In this document: positions 22,182 through 33,500 of the stretch, piece after piece
Layout: the number at the start of each line of letters is the position of its first letter
Position numbering within the stretch: the first letter of the stretch is position 1
Assembly (NCBI RefSeq): GCF_032118995.1
Contig: NC_092650.1
Location: 27,816,501 to 27,880,500, forward strand
Direction: 5' to 3'
Origin: Asterias amurensis
Lineage: Eukaryota > Echinodermata > Asteroidea > Forcipulatida > Asteriidae
DNA length: 64,000 bases
Made by a program: the position numbers and the translations under genes
Notes under the pieces: generated by a model
Seen by the model: the letters and a program-made list of their open reading frames with translations, nothing else
Told to the model about the DNA's origin: nothing
Databases searched by the model: none

Positions 22182-22546
22182 TGTATCTCCAAGGCAGTGG
22201 ACAATATTGGTAATTACTACAAAATAATTATTAGCATAAAACCTTTCTTGGTAACGAGAAACGGGGAGAGGTTGATGGTATAAAACATTGTGAGAAACGG
22301 CTCCCTCTGAAGTAATGTAGTTTTTGAGAAAGGAGTAAATTCCACGAATTTGATTTCGATACCTCAGATTTAGAATTTGAGGTCTCGAAATCAAGCATCT
22401 GAAAGCACACAAGGGTATTTTTTTCTTTCATTATTACTCGCAACTTCGACGACCGATTGAGCTAAAATTTTCACAGGTTTATTATTTATGCATATGTTAA
22501 GATACACTAACTGGCTAGTCTTTGACAATTACCAATAGTGTCCAGA
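22182..22546 (-). mobile_element. MITE with AGTGGACACTATTGGTAATT-type ends
   Basis: Inverted ends: AGGCAGTGGACAATATTGGT at the left and ACCAATAGTGTCCAGAGTCC at the right. About 365 bp without coding capacity. Further copies or ends of the same type occur at 50917-51272 and near 29540. Inside is a palindrome around TCGATACCTCAGATTTAGAA at 22355-22390. Confidence 0.75.
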
Positions 22547-22635
22547 GTCCACAATCATGGGGGTAATTTTCTTTCGGTTTTTGGTACCCATTCGGGACAT
22601 TTTGTTTTGTTGGGGGGGGGGGGGGGGGGTGTGCG

Positions 22636-24042
22636 GGGTCCCGGTGTGGCGGTTTCAACTTTCCGCTGTGTTCAGTTTTCCGAATGACCAAATACGGTAG
22701 CATTACGTCATGCGATGCCTCCGCACAGCAAGCGAAAGTAGTCCATTGTTAGTGCCGTATTGAGTTATCCGTTACCCTCCGGTAGCTGTCATGGCGGCGT
22801 CCACGAGTCGAGTGCAACTAGCGGCAAACGTGTGGATCGTATGAGTTGTTTTTTACGCAAGCAGAGTGTGACCTGCCTGAAGTTGTTCCCATGAATAAAT
22901 GTAAAGATAGGGCAAGAGACTATGTGACTACACAGAAAAGAATAGTAATATAAACAATGTGGGGTCACTGCTGAGAGAACTACACTACTCGCAAGGGTAC
23001 TCGCGGCGGTATCTGAGAGGTCACCCGGAAAACTGAACACGCCGGAAAGCTAAAACTATGGTGGCCCCGAAGGGACATCGCATAACGCAAACGTGTGCGC
23101 ACACGTATGCAATGTCGTGAAAGAAATCGCGAATATATGCGCACACGTATACAATATCGTGAAACAATTCACGAATATGTGCGCACACGTATGCAATGTC
23201 GTGAAACAATTCGCGAATATGTGCGCACACGTATGCAATGTCGTGAAACAAATCGCGAATATGTGCGCACACGTATGCAATCTCGTGAACCAAATCGTGA
23301 ATATGTGCGCACACGTATGCGATTTCGTGAACCAAATTGTGAATATGTGCGCACACGAGTGCGATTTGTTTTGCAATGTCGTGAATTTTATTGCATACCA
23401 TGTTGCATACCATTAGGGTGATGTCATAGTTGTGGATAATTTGTTACCGATCTAGGGAGTACTGTGGCGCTACAGCAGGCTCCCTCTGTAAAGCATGTGT
23501 ATACCCAGGAACTTGGCACCAGGCCAAGGACGACCACACGCCTCGCTTGCCTCACAACAAAGACTACTGCTGCAATGACTACCGCTTATCTCACTGTTGG
23601 AAAGAAACCCCCCAGATCATTAGACATTTTATTCAAAGGTATGCAACATGGTATGCAATAAAATTCACGACATCACAAATAATATTCGCAGACGTGTGCG
23701 CACATATTCGTGAATTGTTTTACGACATTGCATACGTGTGCGCACATATTCGCGAATTGTTTCACGACATTGCATACGTGTGCGCACATATTTGCGAATT
23801 GTTTCACGACATTGCATACGTGTGCGCACATATTCGCGAATTGTTTCACGACATTGCATTCGTGTGCGAACATATTTGCGAATTGTTTCACGACATTGCA
23901 TACGTATGCGCACACGTTTGCGATATGCGATGTCCCTTCAGGGCCACCATATAAAACCGTTCGAACAACGTGCAGATATGACCGACTACGTCACCCGGAA
24001 AACTGAACACGGCGGAAGACTGAAACCGCCACACCGGGACCC
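22636..24042. mobile_element. Nested fold-back element with 42-bp unit arms
   Basis: The outer ends are inverted repeats of about 45 bp: left GGTCCCGGTGTGGCGGTTTC, right GAAACCGCCACACCGGGACC. A second copy of the inner end (CGGAAAACTGAACACGCCGG) lies at 23027-23047, so one element may sit within another. The core, 23062-23950, is a long inverted repeat. The left arm has about seven 42-bp units (GTGCGCACACGTATGCAATG + TCGTGAAACAATTCGCGAAT) and the right arm has about six in reverse orientation. Arm ends are mirrored (GTGGCCCCGAAGGGACATCG against CGATGTCCCTTCAGGGCCAC). The loop is about 225 bp. 42 is divisible by three, so open frames on both strands are artefacts. No transposase; it resembles Foldback-type or other non-autonomous elements. 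Confidence 0.8.
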
Positions 24043-24421
24043 GTAGTGTCACAAAGTTTCCCCACGTATTTTCAAAAAATTTGTATCATGGTACTGAGAC
24101 AATTTTGTTCACCAAGTTTATGACGATGTATAAGAGTTCAAATTTCACCACTATAAAAAAGGTAACATTGTCAAAATGCTTTACAAAAATATTTCAAAAT
24201 GGTTTATTGTGATCATAACGTGAGATTTAAACTTATTACTGGGGTCACACATCAGTGGAGCTATAATCGTTAATTTGTCACATATAAGGGGCAGAATGCG
24301 TATTTTTTAAAACTTGTATATCGATATTGATAATTGTTGTAGTATTTCTTGCCATGCAATACATCATAAGGCCTACCACTTTTGGAGAAACACATTTTTC
24401 TTAAATACTGCATTGTGTTAA

Positions 24422-26127
24422 CCAAGGTTGTAGCTAGGGCAAATTGGATGCCGGCTAATTTTGTCGAGAGCATGGTCGAGAGGGTGGGTGTACATGTAGG
24501 GGCAGCGTAGCGCCTCACAACCCGGTGGGATCAACAGGGGCAGCGTCTTTGGAAGCTGAAGATTTTTAGGTTTTGTTTAAGCTTTGATGGGTTCCCCAGG
24601 CTCTCTCTTGCCTATTTGTGCCTTGACATCGCCATTGTCAAAGGAAAAAACATGTCCAGGGAGTCATAGTAAATAAATACTTATTAAGTTTTAAAGTAAA
24701 ATGTTAGGGTAAAATAAATAAAATTAATATTCTGTTTACGATTTAAATCCCATCTCAAAATAGGGTAGGTAGACTACTAGGCAGAATTTTTGAGTGTTGA
24801 ATTTATCAATTGAAAAGCTTGTAGTTGCATATATTCATCAGCAGGCAATGCAGAGTGGAGAGACAAGTTCAGAAACACAGGATGACGGGACACATGTCCG
24901 ATCACTGCCGCAAAATCTAGACTATTCCATTTCAAAAAGGAGCACATTAGTAAAATAGAAAAGCCATGTTTCACTGAGTTGTATTCATTGACAATTTCTC
25001 AACGAAGTGCATTCAATAAACTCAAAAATTGATTCTTGTCATTTCATTTTTTTTTCAACAAGTATTAATAGACAGGAAAATCATCTAAATAAAATTCTAA
25101 ATAAAAATTTAATGCAACTTCGACGACTCCACCAACATTGTCCGCCCATCAGAATAACTTTGTTTTCAACCGCCCGCCGGGCGAGTCAACCAAAATTCTT
25201 GATCGCCTGCAGGTTTTTTCACTAGCCTGCTGCATGTATGGTACAAACAAAAATTGAAACTAAAAAAAAAATATAAAAAAAAACACGGAAGTGAAGTCCC
25301 TAAAATTGGACGACTTTATCTCTTAATTTATTCCCTAAATTATCAACAACCATTTGAATGAACTTGTTGTTTGAGAATTGTTTGTTTTGAACATGTTCTG
25401 ATCTCCGTTTGCAACAAAATCTTTGTGACTCAACGATCGGTCAACAACACACATTGAGAAATAATTCAATGAACTTTGGCCCGCAACGCCCTCTGTTGGC
25501 AGAAGTTGTCCATGTTACTAGAATTCCTCCAAGGCTGTGCATTGTGCATACAGTCTGCAGGCGTGATGCACAACGTTCGCCAATTCTTTACTCCGTTCGT
25601 GAGCGTGTGTTGTGAAGAAGGCTAGCCGAGAAGATCATGAATATGGATTTATTAACAGCCATCAATGGCCAATCACAGCGTGCGGAATCTTGGTTAAGAT
25701 GGACTTCGGACTGTGTGTGTTATGTGCTGTGCATGCTGCATGAACCAGTGGGTGACCGTGTTGATCATGTGATCGTGTGGTTTTGTGCATCATGGATACT
25801 ACACGCACGCCGGAGATTGTGCGTGCTTTTTTCAGTACTCCATGAACTCGCAGCATTCAAGCGGCTTATTTTTAAGCAACAATCACGGAGAAGAACGCGG
25901 TTTTGGAGAGAAAATTGTTTGATTGTTTTTACAGAAATAAAATACACATCTAATTAGGAGTTTTACATGATTGTTTTCTTTATTTTTCACTTATTTCAAT
26001 GGCATTTAAAACAGTTTTACATAAATTTATGCCGGTCGGAGTTTGATATTTTTTGTTGGATCCCGGTCGGCAAAAGCTGGGGCCGGTGATAGCCGACCGG
26101 CTCCGACCGTGGTAGCTACAACCTTGG
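24422..26127. mobile_element. 1.7 kb non-autonomous element with TTAA target sites
   Basis: Both ends carry a 15-bp inverted repeat, CCAAGGTTGTAGCTA, flanked on each side by TTAA (24418-24421 and 26128-26131). TTAA target duplications are known for piggyBac and Kolobok transposons. No transposase frame was recognised in the 1.7 kb, so it depends on another element. Confidence 0.72.
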
Positions 26128-29100
26128 TTAACGTTTGACTGCATGGCAATGATAGCCTATGATCACAACTTACCCTTGATATAAAAAGGGTGATCGGATG
26201 TATGGTAGGGCGGGCACAGCGTCAAGTGAGGACTTATGCTTTTCATCAGATGGCAAATACTAGTTGACTTGCAGTCACTGCGCACCGTGCGGAAAAGTCC
26301 TTTATTTCATTTGCGGCGTATGCAAGACAGTCGCAGTTTTGCATATATAATGAGCTTGGAGGGCACATTTTCAAAAAAATCATATCGTGAAAACCCAGCC
26401 ATGTAAAAATACAAGAACGTGACGGTATGAATGAGGAATGCTTAATTGTAATGACAAAAACCATAGGTGAATTTTTAATTGTTCAGAAATAAGGAATTTT
26501 GGACTATAAAAATGATCATCGTTGTACAAAAATAACGGTCTCCGAAAAAGTCCCTTTTGTAGCATTTAACGAAATCGTGCAGACAAACCTTAATCATGTG
26601 TGTTCAGGTACATTATTCATCTACTCAACCGCTACTGTCGTTGTTTCTGACTCCACTCGAAACAGTCGGAGGCACCCTAAGTATCCGTCGCCGTCAGAGC
26701 GAACTTTCTAGGTAAAAAAATCCGCCATTACTCAATGGTATAATGTGAGCCCGAACGTGATTGGTCAGAATGTGCATCAAGCGTGCCAACTGACTAATCA
26801 GCTTCTACGTAACAAAGCGCAAGGCACCTTTGGTTTGGCATGATTCCTTGCTCATGTCATGCAATCACGGGGGCTTGTTTCGACAACAAAGGGGTGCCCG
26901 ACTATTATTCGTTAGTATGGCGTTTGGCCGGGTTTAGCTTCAGTTATTATCTGATCTGTATCTTTACGTCTACGAAACCAAAACTGGCATAAACGCAACG
27001 GATAATTGCTATTCAGTGCCAAAATATGATGGCCTTCCAACCCAATGCTATGAATCCAAGTATATTTGAGTTTTAAAAAGAAATCCTTCTTTGTATTATA
27101 TTGTATTGATTAAAATAAAATTAAAAAGGGTTCAAAACTCATTTGTTTATTTTCTTTTAACCAATGAAATGTTCAATTCTTGACCCTGGCCTTCTCCCTA
27201 CTTATTAACTGTGAAATCTCAACTAAAAGCTGGAAAGTTTGGTCAGCTTCAAATTAAATATATTCAATATACAACACACAATAATAAACCAGATGACAAA
27301 CCTTTTAACTTTGTTAATTTTACAAAACATTTATTTTAAAGTCCCTTTCAGCTGCTTACATAAAATAACGACGACATTTTGATGCGTTTCTGCACACACG
27401 ACAAGTTGAAAAAAACTTTAGTGACCACAGCAAAATACAAATTAAAAATTACTTGGGAAAGTACCTTGGTATATTAATATAAATTAAATAGAAATATCAG
27501 TTTTGTTCAGTTTACAAAAATATCTTGTGAGGGAGTCTCCTAGTGAAATTTATTACTCGACTAGTCGGGCCTTGGAGTCGCAACTTTTAAACTAGTTTTC
27601 GATGCCCAAGATGCCTTACGGCATATTGTTTGGCACAGGCGCAATGTATTAAAGTTAACGCTGAATGGATTGAAAGATTATGTAACTGGTGAAAAACAAT
27701 CAGATTGTGTTCCGTAAAGTAAATTAAGACCCTTTTCAAAACCGCGGCTGCGGCATTGGATTCGGCTTCAGGCTCTGGCATGTCTGACACCCCACGGGGC
27801 ATAAGCAAAGCATGCGCAATTGTTAAAACTACCACGGGGCCAAGCTAGCCTGAGCCGAATCTTAAGTCAAAGCCGTGGTCTCGCAAAGGGCCTTTCGCTG
27901 TTGTGAATGGTCGCAAGCGATACAATAGCACTCTGCACTTATGACATCACTTTTGCTTGAAAGACCCCGGTGTCAGACAAACATTCCACTAATTTAGCAA
28001 TCACGCCAAACGTGCCATATGGCACGTGTATGTAGTAGTAGTAACGCGAGTAAACATAGTGGACAAGTGTGTGTGCATATGTTGTTAGTAAAATTTTGTA
28101 CGCTTGTCTGAGATCCATGTACTAAACTTGGTTTTAGCATATAGTGCGGAGTGCTATTGGTTCACAAGCAGGTACATTGTAGTTACGACTATGCAGTGGC
28201 ACGATAACCGAGTAGTTGAAAAATGTTTGCAACTCGACTAAGCAATCAACAGTCCCGACTTCAACAGTAGTCGCCCTATGTAGTCGTCCAGGCTCGGGTC
28301 TCCCCGTCACTTTAAACCGTGGAAAATTTTCAGAGAGCTGGGACTGTAAAAGGAACACAAAGAAAGCAAATAGAGTTAAAAACATGCCCAAGAAGACCAA
28401 AATGTTTCAGAAACACTTTACACTGAGCAGAAAACTGACATGGACTACAGTTAGTACCAATAAATTGCAATCCCCCAGTGAAATATTTTTGCTGTGTGAA
28501 ATTAAAGTTAGACATGTTTGACCGTTCCCTTTTCGATTAAGAGTTAACCAAGACTCGAATCAATAGGATTTAACCCAGTATGAACTAGCAAAAGGTATTG
28601 ACCACCTGATCAAATTGAAACTCAATCAATAATTATTGTATTATTTATTTTCTCAACAACGTGTCCACAAATATTGAATATACTTTCAGGTAATTAAACA
28701 AATATTATTTTTTGAATAATAATATACATGTAAAATAGAACTTAGATTCGAATCATAGAAATAGAAGACCTACTCTAAGTCTTACTCTACACATTTAACA
28801 CAGAGTCTCAACCACCACGAAGAAAACCCATAACAATTCCATATTTCAATCCTGCATCAAATTGCCATGTTTTGTTATTATTGATAGAAATAATTTTTGA
28901 TATTATTCTTTTTTTTCTCATGAGAAATTTTATTTCTTCATGATTTTTTTTCACAACGATCGTCATCAAACAATCATGATAAAAAAACAACGCCGTACGA
29001 ACAGTACACAAACCAAAGCCTTTTCTTATGATGACGTCACGTAAGCTAAAACGAAGCGGCACAAACAATGATTTTTGCACATTTTTGGCACTGAAAAAAA

Positions 29101-30016
29101 ATATCAACGGCAAAACCTGCAGAAGTGTATGTGGTACCAAACGAAAGAACTATCCTTCGTCTATCAGAATATGGACTCCGTTTGTCTCAATCGTGCTCGA
29201 AACAGTCGGGGGCACCCTAAGTGTAAAGCCTATCAACAAAAAGTGTAAAACTTCAACCACATTTCAGACGAAGATTCACATGTATTTGGTCTCGAAAATC
29301 CGGTAAAAATGAATTTGTTTTACGAGGAAAATGTTCAAGAAACTTACCACTCCATGCTTGACCCCACACTGCCCTCTTGCTGGGACCTGTAGCCAATTTT
29401 GCACATCGTCTCCGAGTTCTCGCGCTGTCACGCGAAATCTCGAAGGGTCCGAGTGCACCGCGCGACTGCAAATGAAAGCTGGAAAATATGCTAATTATCT
29501 CGCACTCTGCGCACGGACTGGACTGGTTTTTGACAAATACCAATAGTGTCCACTGTCTTTAAGCCGCTGTATTGCAGTTTTTTTAATAAACCATGGATAT
29601 TATTTACAAATGAATATTTATCTCAACTTTGCTATGATCGATTTTTTTTTACATCTGTTTTGAATCGGGAATGTATCCATTCGTTTAAAAATAGCCCGTG
29701 TTTTGTATTGTTCTGATGTGTGTGCCGGTCTGGCGGATGGATATAATTGAGTGATTGAGAGGAATTGCGTGCGCGGGGGATTCCCCCTCACAGCACGCAA
29801 TACCTCTGATCAAAGGAAGACAGACAATGGCTTTACATTCAATGAGGCTATATTTTTAAAAGGCCGTTTTTCGTAGTAATTGCAGTTTTTCAAGGTTCAG
29901 GGTTCATTTTGTTTTCAATAATGATACCACAGAGGGAGCTAATTCAGAAGCAGAGCTTGTATAAAGACATGCATCTGCATTGAGACACATCTATAACTAC
30001 ATTTCGGGTTTATTAA

Positions 30017-30398
30017 AAGAACACATTGCCTTGGATCGGTCGAGTTGGTCTTTGAAAAGCGTTCGTAACCGTTTTTTATAAAATGCATATGGGTAGAAAG
30101 ATGTTGTAAAAGTAGAATACAATAATCCACACAAACATGCTTCGAAATTGTGTTGTTTTCCTTTTACCTCGTCGACTAACACGTCGGCCATTTATGGGGG
30201 TCAAAATTTTGATTCCTATAAATGGCCGACCGTGTTAGTTCGCACAGTAGAAGGAAACCCACGCAATGTGGAGGCAAACTTGTGTTGATCATTGTATTCT
30301 ACTTTTAAAACATCTTTCCAACCATATGCATTTTATAAAAAACGGTTACAAACGCTTTTGTTTTGCCCAACTCGTCCGATCCAAGGCAACGTGTTCCT
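30017..30398. mobile_element. MITE, GGAACAC..GTTGCCTTGGATCGG family, copy 1
   Basis: About 380 bp, almost a full palindrome: ACACATTGCCTTGGATCGGT at the left and ATCCAAGGCAACGTGTTCC at the right, with central arms ATGGCCGACxxGTTAG / AAATGGCCGACCGTGTTAG. TTAA precedes the left end (30013-30016); the right flank reads TTTA. It lies about 150 bp upstream of the sacsin start codon. Copy 2 is at 58689-59071. Confidence 0.8.
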
Positions 30399-30549
30399 TT
30401 ATGAGCTTCTGCATTGAAACACATCTATAACTACACTTTGGGTTTATTAAGAGCTTCTGAATTGAAACACATCTATAACTACACTTTGGTTATAATGACA
30501 GGAAATGGCGTTCGACAGATCAGCAACACTTCATAAAGACTAACCGAGT

Positions 30550-33500
30550 ATGGCTGACTCAAGTGATGGTAAGTACCGTGCCCGACCGCGTGTTTTTTCC
30601 CCAAACGACATTGCAATATCGCTGTGATTGGTTCTTTCCGTCAGATAACGTCATCATTATTTATTTTTTTGAAATTAACCTGCTCGTTCACCAAATCATT
30701 GCAATGTCGTTTGGGGAAAAATATTCGCTGCCCGGCCTGCTTATTAAATCGTGCAATATAAGGACACGTTCACATAATTCCAATATAGGTCTGGAAGCCT
30801 ACAGTTTCAATATCCTATATTCCACTACACATTTAACGCCCGTTAACAACTGCGTGTTGTTTGTTATTGCAGATGATGATTTTGGGCAGAAATTGCCGCC
30901 TCTTCATATTTACCTGAAGCGAGTTCTTGACAAGTATCCAGAAGGAGGACAGATACTTAAGGTAGGCTACATCCCATGTTTGGGTTTTTTTGTGACGGTT
31001 TATTTATTTTTTTTTTTTTGGGGGGGGGGGGGCAGGGGCGAATAACATGCGCAAATTTTACGGACGTAGCGTTTTTAGTCAAAATGGCTGCAATACAATT
31101 TTTACTTGCAGTTTGACTCCAAAGAGCGAGCTTTGCAGATAGTCAGAAATACGACTCAGATCCGAACTGACGGACCGTCCATTAAATTCAAAAAACATCC
31201 TCATCAGAAGGAGTGGCTGAACCACCCTATCCACAAAAACTCACATGCAATTACCCTGTAGAACGTTATATTGAACACCACACATAAAACAGCCGTTTGG
31301 TTGTGTCGTAAACCGTCTACAAATAGAATTACTTCACAACAAAAATGGTGGCTTTTTAACCGAGCAGACGACCAATAATCTCGACGGTAAAGCTTTGGAG
31401 TTGATTTATGAATTAGAGAGGTTCGTATGATTTAATTTTAATAATGAAATTCTGATAAAGTTTTTGCTCCACATATTGTACTTTTATGCAACATAAAACG
31501 TAGTGAAACTTGCGATTTTCGCAGGTCAAACATTTCTACGCGGGGGGCAAATTCTGACTGAAGCCAATTTTTCGCAGGGCTCTGTATAGCCAGAGTGCGG
31601 CAGTCGTTAGCTTCGTAGCTGCGCTGCACTTTGTATCACATAATGTACTCGAATGTACTTGAATGATCGATTGGTTCGGTTGAAGGTTAAAGATCGTGCC
31701 CTTTGTTTGGTCATTCTGGTCAAAAACTAATTAATTTGTAACTATGACAATTAGTTTAGATGGATGGAGGCACCTTTATGGAAAATACAACAAGAAAATA
31801 AACCAAGTAATTAAATGCGACTGTAATCTGTGTAAAGAAAAACTCTGGCAGATAAAGGTGGGTGCACCTACTTCATGGAACCTGCTGTTGAGTTACTGTT
31901 TCAAACAATCATGGCAATAAAACAGGTTTACAAAATGCATGCATAATTTGCCTGATGTTGTTGTCAATGAATTTTGTTGCAAATGATTGGACAACCCAAA
32001 ACAGTATTCAGAGACTCACTATAGTTCACATTTTTAACCAAAGGTTTGCTTCAAAATACAAATAACTAGTTTCCTGGTAGATGAAGTTTCATCACGCTTG
32101 AGCTAAACAGTGGTGTAGTGTTGTTAACTAGGCGAAACCAGCTTTTTTTTTAAGAGAGGCGAAAACAAAAATTGAAATGGGGAGGCGGTGCGGGGAACAA
32201 AATGGTTTCATTATAAAACATTAATTCATTTGTGTGTGTTTTTATATCATTAAGGGTGATATGTGAAGGATTCCTGCCCCATGGTTGAGCTTTTTTTTTT
32301 AAGCCAGACCAAACAGTTGAATGAGCCTGTTTCTCATCGGATCATGCAGTCACAACACATGAATGAGGGTTGAACATACAAATTGTTTATATCAACAAGC
32401 TCAAAGGTGCTATTCAAGTACTTCCTGTTTGCTTTATTGTTGGCTTTACTGGTTTACCTCAATCTGTGATGAAACTTTTTTTTCATTGCAGGAGCTTGTG
32501 CAGAATGCTGATGATGCTGAGGCAACCAAGGTGATCTTCTTGTTTGATAAGTCACAACACTCCAAGGATCAACTCTGGACAAGTGAGCTTGGTCAGTTCC
32601 AAGGTCCAGCCCTGTATGCTTACAACGATGCTGTCTTTAAACCGCCAGACTGGTATAACATCCAACATCCTGAACAGAGTGGAAAGGTCGATGAACTCAC
32701 AAAGGTTGGGAGGTTTGGTCTGGGTTTCATCTCTGTCTATCACTTGACAGGTCAGTTAGTGTTTACTTTATATTCTTACTACTGTTTGACTCTTTTACTG
32801 GATACTATTCTAAATTTGCATCGGGATAAAGAATTTTCATTCAATCTATAGATTATTATATTTTGTTATTGGGGAAAACTGTTTTTCTTTTTCTTTTTTA
32901 AGGGTGGAAACAAATAGGAATCTGTTTCCACCTTTTAACACTGCTAATATAGAGTGGTTCGAGGTGTGTTCTTTCCATGCCGTTTGCTAAAAGAGAAAAA
33001 CAGCATTCTGTTCCAATGGTGATAAATTTTGTCCAATTACGTTAAAAATGTGGAGACTTGTTTGTTGATGCACATTGAACAAACCCAATATTACGGCCAA
33101 AACAAATGAAAACATTACCACCAGAAGTTGCAAATGAGTCCCCGCAGGCACTGTGACATAGTTGAGCCATCGACTAGTCAGTATTCTTGGTGTACAGTTT
33201 ACAAAAAGGCCCCTACTTGTGATTCAATTCCCCCCAAATAAAAACAAAAAAAAAAAAACTTAATAGCTTATAATTGGCATCCATAATGATTTTACATAAT
33301 GTATTTTTTTAGATTGCCAAAATTTGGCACGCCTACTCAAGACTTATTTTTGTAAATTATATCAAACAATGGATTTGATTAAGGGAATCAATGTGTGGTA
33401 AAGAGGTTTTCAACTAGTGGTTTAATCCCAACGAGGCCTGGTTCTTGATAATTTACCGAGACGAAGTCGAGGTAAATTTATAAAGAACCAGGCCTTGGCG

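Larger units (their letters stand above)
21761..30549. other. Divergent spacer between the two sacsin genes
   Basis: 8.8 kb between the two start codons. It holds the MITE at 22182, the fold-back element at 22636, the TTAA element at 24422 and the MITE at 30017. Both promoters should lie at its ends, but no clear core element was made out. Between 26132 and 30012 I see no gene. A short direct repeat (CGAAACAGTCGGxGGCACCC, at 26656 and 29192) and a MITE end (CCAATAGTGTCCACTG, about 29540) are the only marks there. Confidence 0.6.

Noticed and set aside
23021-24046. Open frames with repeated CAHIFANCFTTLHT or VRTRMQCRE peptides
   Set aside because: Produced by the 42-bp units of the fold-back element.
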